Shown: positions 25,673 through 35,385 of the stretch, in pieces
How the letters are laid out: each line of letters starts with the position of its first letter
How positions within the stretch are numbered: the stretch's first letter is position 1
From: Trichomonas vaginalis G3
Lineage: Eukaryota; Parabasalia; Trichomonadida; Trichomonadidae
Reading direction: 5' to 3'
Assembly (NCBI RefSeq): GCF_026262505.1
Contig: NC_067203.1
Coordinates: forward strand, 10,540,001 to 10,604,000
DNA length: 64,000 nt
Notes under the pieces: model-generated
The model's input: the letters and a program-made list of their open reading frames with translations, nothing else
Told to the model about the DNA's origin: nothing
Databases searched by the model: none
Position numbers and translations under genes: made by a program

Positions 25673-28365
25673 GCAGCTCTGAACCAAGCGAATACAGTCA
25701 TAAATGGTGGTAAGAAGTCTTGACCTTTTCCTGTTGCATCTGTGATTCCAGCTACTGTGTGAGTATGGTTTCCTGCAGATCCGCAGAAAATACCTGTACT
25801 AACATCTCTAGGGTCATCTGTGATATCATATCTATTCATACCTTGTCTATCAGAACCTGCTGCAAGATTTGTATAACCTCTTTTTGTCATTGAATGTGAA
25901 TGCTCTCCATTAGTAGATGTTGTTGCACTGAACCTATGGGAGTGTGGTGGAAGGTTTTCAACTCTGATAGTCTTTGAACCACCAAAGTCCATTGATGAGT
26001 TAGAACAGTAAAGAAACTGATCAACAATCGGTTGCCAAACACCTCCATAAAGGGTTTGCGGGCTTGTTGAGCTCATTGATGTAAATATAGAACCAATTGG
26101 ATACATCATGTCAAACATGTTAGAAGGTCTATAAGTATAATCTACTGTGGTGACATCGTTCAAATAAAACTCAAACGTATCTCCAGGATGAATAGTTAAG
26201 TTTGTTCCATCTTTTTTGTGGAACACAAGTTCAATAGATTTACCATGACTCAATGTATAGTAACTTGGACCTTTTTCTGATGGACCAATGTTATAATTTA
26301 TAAATATTGCAACTTTACCCATATCATTATTACCAAAGCTAACTGTAATGCTTTCAGGTATTCCATTGTTTACAGATGCATTAGAGATCTTTGAGATCTG
26401 TTCATTAACATAAGTTTTGTCTGCTTTGTTGTCTAACAGAACTGGTAACTCATGTGCTTTAAAGTTGTTATAACTCATAGACATATTATATGCAGTACCA
26501 TTCAAATTTTGCAAGGTCTCTGTTAAACTCATATGAGGATCTTCTTGTGGAGCACTTGAGCCTAAAGTATAGTTCAAGATAATGTCATCAGCTCTTATTT
26601 TCTTGATTTGAACTGGTTGGTCATTATCAGCTCCTATTTTATTGATTATAACAGGTTTGTCTTCTCTTGAACGAATTGATTTAACTGTCAAAGGTTCAGT
26701 GAACTCATTATTTTTCAAAGGAATCAATGTTGTATTGATGTTTTCACCATTAATATATACTTCTTTTGCATCAATACCAGATGGGAATGAAACTCTTTCA
26801 TTAACTTTAACTGTTGTACCATCACCTGGGTACATATCTTTCTCTGGACCTTTGATTGTCTTAAGTATGACAGACTGTGATAAAGTATATTCTTTAGATG
26901 CAACTTTACGTATCTCTTCGTCAACATAACTTTTGTCAGCTTTGTCTGCAATCTTAAGTGCAGTTCTTCCTCCATTATTTTTGTTCTCCTCAACTTTCTT
27001 CGCTAATTCAGCAAGAATGAGATAAAGATAATCAGTAAGGTCATCAGTACCAGACATAGTAATATTATTGTTCTTTCTTGATGTATTAGCAACTTTCACT
27101 AAGGTCACAAAATCAGGGTACAAAGTACTTAACGTAGAAATGATTGTTTTTGGTCCAGGATCTTTCTCTTCTTTATCATTAGCATCACGTGCCATTAGAA
27201 TTGGTTCCAAAGGTCCAGTCACATCAAAACTCTCAAGTTCCATATAACCTTCATTTCTGAATCTTTCTATATGAGTTATCTTCTGGAAACTTGTTTTAGT
27301 CTTTTCAACTAAATTTTTTATTCCATCCACAAAACCTCCTTTATGATTTGGACCAAGATTACCCAGAGTGTCAAGAACAGTATCTATACCTTCTTGACTT
27401 TCAACAAAAGCCCAAAGAGCATTTATTTGACTCTGGAGTGATATCCATGAGGCTGCAGTAGCACCAGCGTTTGCTATGGCAAAGATGAATGATAAAGGGT
27501 TGAACTTAAGACCAGATTCTTTATCTTTGACAATTTCAACGAAGTCATTGATATTTTTCTTCAAGTATTCCTTAGTCAGAAGAACTCCATCGCCAGCTAT
27601 ACCAGTTGCTTTTGTCTTTCCTTTAACATCAAATGTGATTGGTTTCTTCAATAAAATAACTTCTGGTGTTGTACTGATGCTATCATTAGTGGAGAAAAAT
27701 TCTCCGACATGACTTGCTAAGTATTCTTTCGTCAATAATGTTCCATCACCAACAATACCAGTTGCTTTTGGACCATCTTCTGTGAATGTCAATGGTTTCT
27801 TTAACATAACTTTATCTAAGTATATTGCAATACCACTATTTTGTACTTGTTCATGACCTAATATATAAGCAAATGCTGCGTTTAAAGCATTATACAATGT
27901 ATCTTCTTTAAATGTTAATTGACTGTTTTCAATCATTGGTATATTGAACAGTGTAGACCTTGGGTCAAAATGAACTCCATGGTCAATCGATAATAACCGT
28001 TTAACATGATATATTATAGTCTCTAATGCTTCATTAATATTTACCTCACGAGTTTCTTGCAAACCATTACTCGCCATACATGAAAACATATAATCTCTAT
28101 CAGTTGTGAAGAATGGAGCATCTAAGTAATTATTCTCTACTTTTGTCACACGATTCTGTAACGCTTGAAGGTATTGATTTAAGTCTGTTTCAACAATTGT
28201 ACCATCTGGTTGCTCGATAGGTAATATACCAGGACCGATGGTAATGTCTTCATCAGCACCTTCTTTATGTATGACTAAAGCATTATCAGTAATTCTGAGA
28301 GTATATTCTTTATATTGAAGTACGCTAGACTTATAACATTCATATGCATATGGAACAACACTCAT
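25669..28365 (-). CDS. Polinton spike/fibre protein with phage tail-collar-like C-terminus, 898 aa
   Basis: The C-terminal 150 residues match the pattern of phage tail-collar/baseplate gp10-type domains: YPIGSIFTSMSSTSPQTLYG, GVWQPIVDQFLYC, LPPHSHRF, NGEHSHSM, GSAGNHTHTVAG and DFLPPFMTVFAWFRA; the repeated His-x-His pairs are the metal-ligand sites of phage fibre trimers. The middle has fibre-type repeats: KADKSYVDEEIRKVAS and KADKTYVNEQISKIS, and two copies of a TKEYL unit (GIVGDGTLLTKEYL, GIAGDGVLLTKEYL). Probably a trimeric attachment spike of the virion, the counterpart of an adenovirus fibre. A phage or prophage origin of the domain is inference. Divergent from the 280-aa gene with a 19-bp spacer. 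Confidence 0.75.
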   Translation of the reverse strand: MSVVPYAYECYKSSVLQYKEYTLRITDNALVIHKEGADEDITIGPGILPIEQPDGTIVETDLNQYLQALQNRVTKVENNYLDAPFFTTDRDYMFSCMASNGLQETREVNINEALETIIYHVKRLLSIDHGVHFDPRSTLFNIPMIENSQLTFKEDTLYNALNAAFAYILGHEQVQNSGIAIYLDKVMLKKPLTFTEDGPKATGIVGDGTLLTKEYLASHVGEFFSTNDSISTTPEVILLKKPITFDVKGKTKATGIAGDGVLLTKEYLKKNINDFVEIVKDKESGLKFNPLSFIFAIANAGATAASWISLQSQINALWAFVESQEGIDTVLDTLGNLGPNHKGGFVDGIKNLVEKTKTSFQKITHIERFRNEGYMELESFDVTGPLEPILMARDANDKEEKDPGPKTIISTLSTLYPDFVTLVKVANTSRKNNNITMSGTDDLTDYLYLILAELAKKVEENKNNGGRTALKIADKADKSYVDEEIRKVASKEYTLSQSVILKTIKGPEKDMYPGDGTTVKVNERVSFPSGIDAKEVYINGENINTTLIPLKNNEFTEPLTVKSIRSREDKPVIINKIGADNDQPVQIKKIRADDIILNYTLGSSAPQEDPHMSLTETLQNLNGTAYNMSMSYNNFKAHELPVLLDNKADKTYVNEQISKISNASVNNGIPESITVSFGNNDMGKVAIFINYNIGPSEKGPSYYTLSHGKSIELVFHKKDGTNLTIHPGDTFEFYLNDVTTVDYTYRPSNMFDMMYPIGSIFTSMSSTSPQTLYGGVWQPIVDQFLYCSNSSMDFGGSKTIRVENLPPHSHRFSATTSTNGEHSHSMTKRGYTNLAAGSDRQGMNRYDITDDPRDVSTGIFCGSAGNHTHTVAGITDATGKGQDFLPPFMTVFAWFRAA

Positions 28366-28384
28366 TCTTTTACTACATATAAAA
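28366..28384. promoter_or_regulatory. 19-bp divergent promoter region
   Basis: Separates the spike and candidate penton genes. Leftward TTTTTAT lies 13 bases before the spike ATG (partly inside the other gene's first codons); rightward CTTTTAC lies 11 bases before the ATG, followed by TATAAAA. Confidence 0.45.
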
Positions 28385-29227
28385 ATGATGTATTATCTAC
28401 AATCGACTGATCCTAATAACTACGGGACAATACAGTTTCAAGCAGATCCTAACATGGGGCATCCAAGTAAGATAAAGATGAGAGTAAAAAGTGTCAGTAC
28501 TATGGCGAACTTTATTGTTTGTGACGAAACAGATTATTTTGTCTTACAGTTAGACGAAGATGGAGAAGAAAAGGTGTGTACATTTAAGTCAGCTCTTTCA
28601 TTTGATATGGATACTATTGTATCAAAACTACAAGAGATTGTAACAAAACAGTTTGATTATTATAACAAGAAAAAAGGTCAACATAATGTAACAGTTTCAC
28701 TGAGTGCTACGAATCAACTTATATTTACGTCACAGGACAAAGGACATAAAGTCTATTTAAAAGATGCTTCACATAGAGCAAATCTTATTTTAGGTGCATA
28801 TGGAATAGAACTACCTATTGTACATAATTATTATCTACAAATGCCAAAACCACCTATGCTCAACTTCGGGTATCAGTTATACCTTCGTTCATCAATGTCT
28901 GTCATCTCTGGGTTCAATAATATTGACCAAGTTGATGATCGAAGAAAGATCATGTACAGATCTACATGTTATAACATCAATGAGTTCTGGATATCTGGTA
29001 AACCACTTATATGTAAGGAATCCTCACCATGGATAGATGCATTTCCATGGGAACTAACTAATGTTACGTTTACCTTAGTTGACTTCCAAGATCAGCCTGT
29101 TCGATTATTGTCACCAATGTTTATGGTGATAGAGATTAAACCAGATAAGCCAGAAGTTAGAGAAACCAATGATGTCAGTGATGATGATACAGAATCTTCG
29201 TACGATTATGATTACGATGACGATTAA
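28385..29227 (+). CDS. Candidate Polinton minor capsid (penton-like) protein, 280 aa
   Basis: MMYYLQSTDPNNYGTIQFQA. Beta-rich throughout, with jelly-roll-like strand spacing (KIKMRVKSVSTMANFIVCDE, HNVTVSLSATNQLIFTSQDK, GYQLYLRSSMSVISGFNNID, VTFTLVDFQDQPVRLLSPMF) and a strongly acidic disordered end (SDDDTESSYDYDYDDD). Size and strand content fit the single jelly-roll penton proteins of Polintons, but I cannot confirm the family by eye. Paired divergently with the spike gene, which fits a penton-spike partnership. Confidence 0.5.
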   Translation: MMYYLQSTDPNNYGTIQFQADPNMGHPSKIKMRVKSVSTMANFIVCDETDYFVLQLDEDGEEKVCTFKSALSFDMDTIVSKLQEIVTKQFDYYNKKKGQHNVTVSLSATNQLIFTSQDKGHKVYLKDASHRANLILGAYGIELPIVHNYYLQMPKPPMLNFGYQLYLRSSMSVISGFNNIDQVDDRRKIMYRSTCYNINEFWISGKPLICKESSPWIDAFPWELTNVTFTLVDFQDQPVRLLSPMFMVIEIKPDKPEVRETNDVSDDDTESSYDYDYDDD

Positions 29228-29245
29228 AAAAAAATAACGTATATT

Positions 29246-29252
29246 TTTTTAT
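29246..29252 (+). promoter_or_regulatory. Element-type promoter box before the polymerase
   Basis: TTTTTAT followed by CGGTTATAAAAG and then ATG 29271, 18 bases after the box. Shares TTTTTATCGG-TATA with the promoter of the gene at 25434. Confidence 0.4.
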
Positions 29253-29270
29253 CGGTTATAAAAGACCAAC

Positions 29271-32200
29271 ATGCTCAATGCTATAAAAGGATTAGTTAAT
29301 AACCTTTCACCAGAAGATAAGAAAGGTATGCTTGATATGTTTGGGATCAAAATGCCTAAGAAAGCTAAAGACATTACCAATAAATTAGCTCTGGCAATTA
29401 AGAATCAAGGAGGTACAGGAAGTGTAGCAGATATTTTCAAGAATGCTAAGAGCTTCTATGATGACTACAATGGTATCATGAATGTTCCAGCTTCAAATTC
29501 CCCAGTTGCTTTAGATCACGATCAGAGATCTCATAATAGAGCGTTAATGGAGATGCAACCAATATACTCAGACCCTCCACCAAAGATTGATGAGAGCGAA
29601 TTAGCATACAAAGAAATACAGAATGCCTTTTACGTTGTTAAGAACATTAATGGTCAAAAACTTCCTGATGAGAAATGGTTAGACCCAATAACTAAAGCAG
29701 GAGAAAGATTCATTATGTTTAACATTGACCAATACAGTCCAAGAGGAAAAGATTACTTCAACAAGATGTTTCCAAGAGTTATGGCAAAGTTCATTGGACA
29801 GATAGACCTTTTCAAACAGAAGTGGACATTCTATTACGACTTTGATGAGAAGAGAAACATTTTGCGTCATTTGAACATCAATACAATGGGATCATTAGTT
29901 CATCAGTTACTTAATGAAGCTCCAATAGCAGAAGTACAAGAATTAGCATCTAAAGTCCTTGAATCAAACTATGACTTCTTCCTTTGTAGTATTCCTTCGT
30001 TAAGGAAGATCGAGATCTTTGACTATACAGCTTATTCAGATGTTGATGCTTCTGCTTTGAGAAAAGGAACGTACACACCATATAAACTCACAGCTGAAGA
30101 ACAAGTTATGTTAGATACGATGAGAGCAGCAGGTCAAGAAAAGATCGCACTCAAGATCATCAAACAAAACCATTCAAAGAAGAGAAACAGGTCACGTAAT
30201 GGTCAGCTTTGGACATGGACATGCAAATTACCTATTAACTTAGAGAGGTATCAGATCTTCAACGAACTTAATGCAGAGACAGCAAAGAAGATGATGAAAG
30301 ATTCATGTTTCATCTACGCTTGTATTCAAGCTGGTGTTGACGAAGCAACAATTAATCATATGAGGGAAATCATTCGTGTCAAAGATTTTCCAATGTCAAA
30401 GATTAAGGTTATTGCCAAAGAAACAGGAATAAGGTTCCATGTCATCAAATACAACGAGAAGTATTCAAATCATTCATATACTTATGAACCAGATGAAGAA
30501 CCAAAGATGACAGTAGAACTTTTATTAATGTATGACCACTACATGTTGAACGAAAAGCTTCCAATAAGTTCAATGTTCATCAAGAACTATGAAGATGTTT
30601 GTAAGTTGTGCAAGGATTGGACTTTAGAGAAGAAGATGTTAGTTAACAGAAGATATGAAACAAGGTATGCAATTAACTCAAAGTTAGTTACACCACTTGC
30701 AAAAGTCATTGAACTCTTGTTTGCTAACAATTATTTCGAACCAATTAGAACAGGAGAACTTTGCACATACTTCACAACGATGTATAATGAGAACCTTGAA
30801 GAAATGATTGACCTCACATACAATGAGCGTTATTGCGCAAGGATGAAGAAAGATTGGAGTTCAGAGACGAAGAAAGACATGAAGTTCCCAAGAGAACATG
30901 TTTTCTTTGCTGACTTCGAAGCATCAACTGATGGAAACATTCACAAAGCATACAACATTTGTTTCATGGAAGATGACGATGATGGTTATACATCAATTTG
31001 GGGAAGTGACTGTGCGTCAAAATTCCTCGAAGCTTTACCAGATAAGAGTTTAGTTTATTTCCACAACTTATCGTACGATGTCACTTTTCTCATGTCTCAG
31101 TTAGAAGAGATTACAGGAACTCCAATCATCAAAGGTTCACAAACGATGCAGATACAAGGAAAGTACAAAGGAAAACTTCTCTGCTTCAAAGACTCTTATG
31201 CAATCATCTCAACTAAGTTGGAAAGATTCCCTGAAATGTTTCACCTCACTAGTGGTGAAAAAGAAGTTTTCCCATATAATTACTACACGGAAGAGTTAGT
31301 TAATACAACTAAAGTTGGTAACATCGATGATGCCATGAATCATGTCAAAGATATTGAAGCTTTTAATGAGAACATTGAGAAGATTGAAGATTGCAAGATT
31401 GATGATGAACACTTTGACATGGAAGTTTATTCGTCATTCTATTGCGGTCAAGATGTACGCATTTTACGAGATGGCTTTCTTAAGTTCCGCAATGACCTCA
31501 TGACTGAGTTTGAAATAGATGCTTATGATTATGTTTCAATAAGTTCTATCTCAAACAAACTCTTTGAGAAGAGAGTATATTGGAAGAACGGTAATCTCTT
31601 TGATCTTGCAGGAAAACCTCGTGAATATATTTCCAAGTGTATTCAAGGAGGAAGATGCATGCTAGCTGAGAACAAGAAGCAATACAATGAAGGAGAACTC
31701 ATCACTGACTTCGATGCTGTATCATTGTATCCATCAGCAATTGCTAGACTTTACTGTTTAGAAGGAATTCCAAAAGTTATGACAGAAGAGATGAAGAGCA
31801 GTGAATACTTGTTGGAGCATCTCTTTGATGATGACCAAGCTGAACCAACAAAGGAAAAGTTCATCTCAGGATTTTACTGTCAGATCGAGATCTTGTCGAT
31901 CGGTAAGAACTCAGCATTCCCATTGATTGTCGTCAATCCTGACATCAACCCTGACTTACATGTTGCCAGAAGTTCCAATACATGCTGCAAGATGTTCGTA
32001 GACCACATTACGCTTCAAGATCTGATCAAGTTCCAAGAGATCTCATGCAAAGTCATTGATGGATACTATTATGATGGAAAAAGGGACATGACAATAAGGA
32101 ATGAAGTTAAGAAGCTCTTCGAATTACGTGCTAAGTATAAGAAGGAAGGTAATCCGATACAAGAGATCATCAAACTTCTTTTGAACAGTATCTATGGTAA

Positions 32201-32960
32201 GACGATATTAAAGCCCATTGACAAAAAGATTCGTTTCATCAAGGACAATAAGCTCACTGACTATATCATTAAGAACTATAATGACATACAGACAATAGAG
32301 TTCATCCCCGATTCCGAACTTTCATGTGTAAAGTCATTTAAACCTATCGTTCGTCACTTTAACTATTGTCCATTAGGTGTTTCAATCCTTTCTATGTCCA
32401 AACGAATCATGAATGAAGTATTCTTCACAGCAGAAGATTTGGGCTTGAAGTTGTTCTATCAGGATACAGATAGTTTACACTTGTATGAGAAGGACTTAGA
32501 TAAGTTAGCAGAAGAATACAAGAGAAGGTATAACAGAGAACTCATTGGAAAAGCACTGGGTCAATTTCATTCAGACTTTGCAGAGATTACTGCAGGACAT
32601 ATGTCTAAGGCACAAAGATCTATATTCGTTGGAAAGAAGACTTACCTCGACGAATTAACCAATGACCTCAAGGAAATTGCTTTCCACTGTCGAATGAAGG
32701 GAATCACACAGGACGTAATTGCACTTACTGCAAACCAAATGTTCCCAGATGCGATACAAGTACATTATGACGAGAAGAAAGGTTTGTTCTTCCCTGAGAA
32801 AGTTGGGGAAAAATATAGCATCGTGGAATTGTACAAATCTCTTTATGAAGGTGATGAGATAACCTTTGACTTGTGCATTGGTTCGAAACCATGCTTCAAC
32901 AAAAATAAGGACTTCACTATTTCAACGAAGTCATCTTTTGAACGTAAGTTAAAGTTCTAA
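29271..32960 (+). CDS. Polinton protein-primed type DNA polymerase B, 1,229 aa
   Basis: 3'-5' exonuclease motifs: FADFEAS near residue 545 (Exo I) and YFHNLSYDVTFL near 598 (Exo II). Polymerase motif A DFDAVSLYPSAI near 812, motif B KLLLNSIYGKT near 966, motif C YQDTDSLHLY near 1062. The insertion between motifs A and B is where protein-primed enzymes carry TPR1/TPR2. The N-terminal 500 residues are helical and Lys-rich and may include a terminal-protein-like or endonuclease-like domain, not identified. Replicates the linear element in the host. Length fits the Polinton family. Confidence 0.92.
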   Translation: MLNAIKGLVNNLSPEDKKGMLDMFGIKMPKKAKDITNKLALAIKNQGGTGSVADIFKNAKSFYDDYNGIMNVPASNSPVALDHDQRSHNRALMEMQPIYSDPPPKIDESELAYKEIQNAFYVVKNINGQKLPDEKWLDPITKAGERFIMFNIDQYSPRGKDYFNKMFPRVMAKFIGQIDLFKQKWTFYYDFDEKRNILRHLNINTMGSLVHQLLNEAPIAEVQELASKVLESNYDFFLCSIPSLRKIEIFDYTAYSDVDASALRKGTYTPYKLTAEEQVMLDTMRAAGQEKIALKIIKQNHSKKRNRSRNGQLWTWTCKLPINLERYQIFNELNAETAKKMMKDSCFIYACIQAGVDEATINHMREIIRVKDFPMSKIKVIAKETGIRFHVIKYNEKYSNHSYTYEPDEEPKMTVELLLMYDHYMLNEKLPISSMFIKNYEDVCKLCKDWTLEKKMLVNRRYETRYAINSKLVTPLAKVIELLFANNYFEPIRTGELCTYFTTMYNENLEEMIDLTYNERYCARMKKDWSSETKKDMKFPREHVFFADFEASTDGNIHKAYNICFMEDDDDGYTSIWGSDCASKFLEALPDKSLVYFHNLSYDVTFLMSQLEEITGTPIIKGSQTMQIQGKYKGKLLCFKDSYAIISTKLERFPEMFHLTSGEKEVFPYNYYTEELVNTTKVGNIDDAMNHVKDIEAFNENIEKIEDCKIDDEHFDMEVYSSFYCGQDVRILRDGFLKFRNDLMTEFEIDAYDYVSISSISNKLFEKRVYWKNGNLFDLAGKPREYISKCIQGGRCMLAENKKQYNEGELITDFDAVSLYPSAIARLYCLEGIPKVMTEEMKSSEYLLEHLFDDDQAEPTKEKFISGFYCQIEILSIGKNSAFPLIVVNPDINPDLHVARSSNTCCKMFVDHITLQDLIKFQEISCKVIDGYYYDGKRDMTIRNEVKKLFELRAKYKKEGNPIQEIIKLLLNSIYGKTILKPIDKKIRFIKDNKLTDYIIKNYNDIQTIEFIPDSELSCVKSFKPIVRHFNYCPLGVSILSMSKRIMNEVFFTAEDLGLKLFYQDTDSLHLYEKDLDKLAEEYKRRYNRELIGKALGQFHSDFAEITAGHMSKAQRSIFVGKKTYLDELTNDLKEIAFHCRMKGITQDVIALTANQMFPDAIQVHYDEKKGLFFPEKVGEKYSIVELYKSLYEGDEITFDLCIGSKPCFNKNKDFTISTKSSFERKLKF

Positions 32961-32964
32961 ACAC

Positions 32965-33192
32965 TTACTTATTATTTTTCTTAGCTTCTTCCTCTTCTCT
33001 CAATTTCTTTGCAATCATTCGTGGATTCTTTGCGCGTCCAGCTGCTAATGCAGCTAATTGTTTCTCTGTGAGTTTACGCTTTGGTTTAGCTGGTTTCTCT
33101 TCTTGTGTTTGTTCTTTTGGTTTGAGTTCATTAAGTATTTCTTCACGAAGTTCATTCTTGAGTGCTTCTCTGTCGAAAGTATTCTCAGTCAT
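32965..33192 (-). CDS. Polinton small basic protein, 75 aa
   Basis: MTENTFDREALKNELREEIL, a short coiled coil, then a basic segment PAKPKRKLTEKQLAALAAGR with AKNPRMIAKKLREEEEAKK. The KQLAALAAGRAK-type segment resembles short nucleic-acid-binding motifs of virus and phage proteins. Convergent with the polymerase gene (four bases apart) and divergent from the 149-aa gene. Function unknown. Confidence 0.55.
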   Translation of the reverse strand: MTENTFDREALKNELREEILNELKPKEQTQEEKPAKPKRKLTEKQLAALAAGRAKNPRMIAKKLREEEEAKKNNK

Positions 33193-33226
33193 TTTGTTAG
33201 GAGTAAAAAATTTTATTAGGATAGAA
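33193..33226. promoter_or_regulatory. 34-bp divergent promoter region
   Basis: Leftward TTTTTAC lies ten bases before ATG 33192. Rightward TTTTAT lies ten bases before ATG 33227. Both fit the element motif. Confidence 0.45.
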
Positions 33227-33676
33227 ATGACGTCAAAACTTTCACCAAGTGAAAAGCAATCAATCATATTGAATGAAGCTAAAGGAATACAACATCCATT
33301 ATATTATGTTTGTCATATGAAGAATGGTTCAGTTCAAGTTAGAAAGAGAAAGGCACCATTGAATTCACCAGCTCCTGCCCCAGCTCCTGTTGTTCAAGAA
33401 GCTCCTAAAGTTGATGAGAAGAAAGAAGAAGAACAAGCATATACTAATAAAATGTTGTTAGAGATGATGACAAAGATATTAGAACGTAACAGTGTAGTTA
33501 ATGAACCAAACATGGACCCAATTGAACGTGAGAAGGAAACTAAAGAGAATCAAGAATATGTTCAATCAATGGAAGAGAAAAGAATACACTTCGATGATGA
33601 ACCAGAGCCTGAACCAGAACCTCCTAAACCTCAGCCACAAATAAGACGAATAATCCCAAGAATAAGAAGATTGTAA
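33227..33676 (+). CDS. Polinton protein paralogous to the 78-aa protein, 149 aa
   Basis: Starts MTSKLSPSEKQSIILNEAKG. Residues about 27-47 (YYVCHMKNGSVQVRK then RKAPLN) match the motif of the protein at 18378. It continues with a Pro/Ala linker, a helical segment (NKMLLEMMTKILERNSVVN), an acidic stretch (PEPEPEPPKPQPQ) and a basic end RRIIPRIRRL. The frame is open upstream but ATG 33227 has the promoter box. Directly precedes the capsid gene, 20 bases away; a virion role is plausible. Confidence 0.65.
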   Translation: MTSKLSPSEKQSIILNEAKGIQHPLYYVCHMKNGSVQVRKRKAPLNSPAPAPAPVVQEAPKVDEKKEEEQAYTNKMLLEMMTKILERNSVVNEPNMDPIEREKETKENQEYVQSMEEKRIHFDDEPEPEPEPPKPQPQIRRIIPRIRRL

Positions 33677-33696
33677 ATTTTTTATAGCTGAGAAAG

Positions 33697-35385
33697 ATGT
33701 TGAACGATAACCTCAATACATACAGTATTGCTGATTCCATCAGACAAGTAAGATATTATTTCGATCAAGTTGATGGGGCAGTTCCTATTGGAGATACTAA
33801 CCATAGATATGTCCCAACAAAAGTGCCAGCTATGCCGACAAATACTATTGATAACGGTTATATTACATTTAACATATCACCACCTGGTGAGAACATGATT
33901 GACTTATATAATACGTTCATTAGTGGTTATGTCGATGGTGAGTGCATAATTACAACAGAAACTGAACCAGCTGATGAAAAAGTTCCTAAATATGATGGTG
34001 AAGTATATAAAGAAAGAGCTGTTGAGACAGCTCCTACAGGATCAAATGTTACAGCAATTAAAGCAATTGATACTAAATATGCTGGTGGCAAATCATGTGC
34101 ACATCTTCCAGCAATTTGGTTGGGATACATTGATTCATTCTATGCTGTTGAATCATATCAATTAATCGCTAATGGTAAAAGTGTTTATACACAAGATAAT
34201 GCTAGAGAAGAAGGTTACATTACTTCTACTGCATCTACAACAGAAGCTATTAAGAAAGTTGATGTATTTAGTAAGGCTAGACATAAAGATGTTTTCAATA
34301 GATGTGATACAGTTCGTTCTGGACAGATTATTGAGTTCAATAAACCAATTAGTGGTGCAACTACATTAAAGTTCCACATACCAATCAAGATTGACCTAAG
34401 AAGATTCCTAATACTTAATAACATTAGATTCCTTCCAGCGTTTGCTGGTAACTTACAACTTAAGGTTAAGTTCAGTATTGCTGGTATGGTTTGGACACCA
34501 TTAAGTTATCAGGATATTCTACCATTACCGAACATGCAAGCCAATGTTACAAGCTATATTCCAATCACTAATCACTTCACTCCTATCTATGAAGGTATCA
34601 AAGTTATTGATACTGTAACTTGGAATGCCGATAAGAGTACGATATCATTTGGTACCAAGTTTATTAAGTTCACTAAGAAGAATGCAAACTTCTTTGAAAT
34701 GATTACATACTGTAACTCATTCTCTTTGGACCCTAACATCTATAGTGATTTGGTGACAAGATATTCGGCAAAGACTCTAAACTTCCCAATCAAAAGAATT
34801 GACTGCATTACTATGGATGGTTCAATGGCTAAAGGTGAAGGAACTCCTTGTACATTCACGGCAGCATTTACTCCATTATATGTGAACACCATTTATACAC
34901 TATTTAAGAAAACACCTAATTATAACACTACCTATGAAAATCCATTGTTTGAACAAATTCAATTGAACTGTGGAGCATATGGTAACATACCCGCTGAGGC
35001 TCAAGCATCTAATGATCCAATCTTCTATGAGATGCAGGCAAATGCCACTAACAATAATAACGATACTGTTGGCTTCAACTATGATGTCATGAGGTCTATC
35101 ACAACCACATCAGTCCCTCAATTTGGAATCGAGTCAAATGACTTAGGTCATTACCTATGTGGATTCCCTTGCGAAACTGATTATACATTCCAACAGGGTC
35201 AGTTATCTAATTCACCTATTACATATAAGCTTACAGTTAAGCCAACAGCAGAGTCTATTAAATATACTGAGAAACCAGTGTTATGCTTCTTACGTCACGT
35301 TTGCCTCTCCATACAGATTAAACAGGTGGGACCACCTATCGTACTTCTCGACGATTATGATTTATCAGCCCCTGCTAGTGAATAA
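33697..35385 (+). CDS. Polinton major capsid protein (double jelly-roll type), 562 aa
   Basis: MLNDNLNTYSIADSIRQVRY. Long beta-rich protein with the usual Polinton capsid traits: GYITFNISPPGENMIDLYNT early, KPISGATTLKFHIPIKIDLR in the first half, AGNLQLKVKFSIAGM, and LCFLRHVCLSIQIKQVGPPI near the end. Its last 54 codons (from 35224) lie inside the right terminal inverted repeat, so a reversed copy of that stretch is present at 11497-11658. TTTTTTAT lies 11 bases before the ATG. Forms the icosahedral shell in relatives. Confidence 0.82.
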   Translation: MLNDNLNTYSIADSIRQVRYYFDQVDGAVPIGDTNHRYVPTKVPAMPTNTIDNGYITFNISPPGENMIDLYNTFISGYVDGECIITTETEPADEKVPKYDGEVYKERAVETAPTGSNVTAIKAIDTKYAGGKSCAHLPAIWLGYIDSFYAVESYQLIANGKSVYTQDNAREEGYITSTASTTEAIKKVDVFSKARHKDVFNRCDTVRSGQIIEFNKPISGATTLKFHIPIKIDLRRFLILNNIRFLPAFAGNLQLKVKFSIAGMVWTPLSYQDILPLPNMQANVTSYIPITNHFTPIYEGIKVIDTVTWNADKSTISFGTKFIKFTKKNANFFEMITYCNSFSLDPNIYSDLVTRYSAKTLNFPIKRIDCITMDGSMAKGEGTPCTFTAAFTPLYVNTIYTLFKKTPNYNTTYENPLFEQIQLNCGAYGNIPAEAQASNDPIFYEMQANATNNNNDTVGFNYDVMRSITTTSVPQFGIESNDLGHYLCGFPCETDYTFQQGQLSNSPITYKLTVKPTAESIKYTEKPVLCFLRHVCLSIQIKQVGPPIVLLDDYDLSAPASE

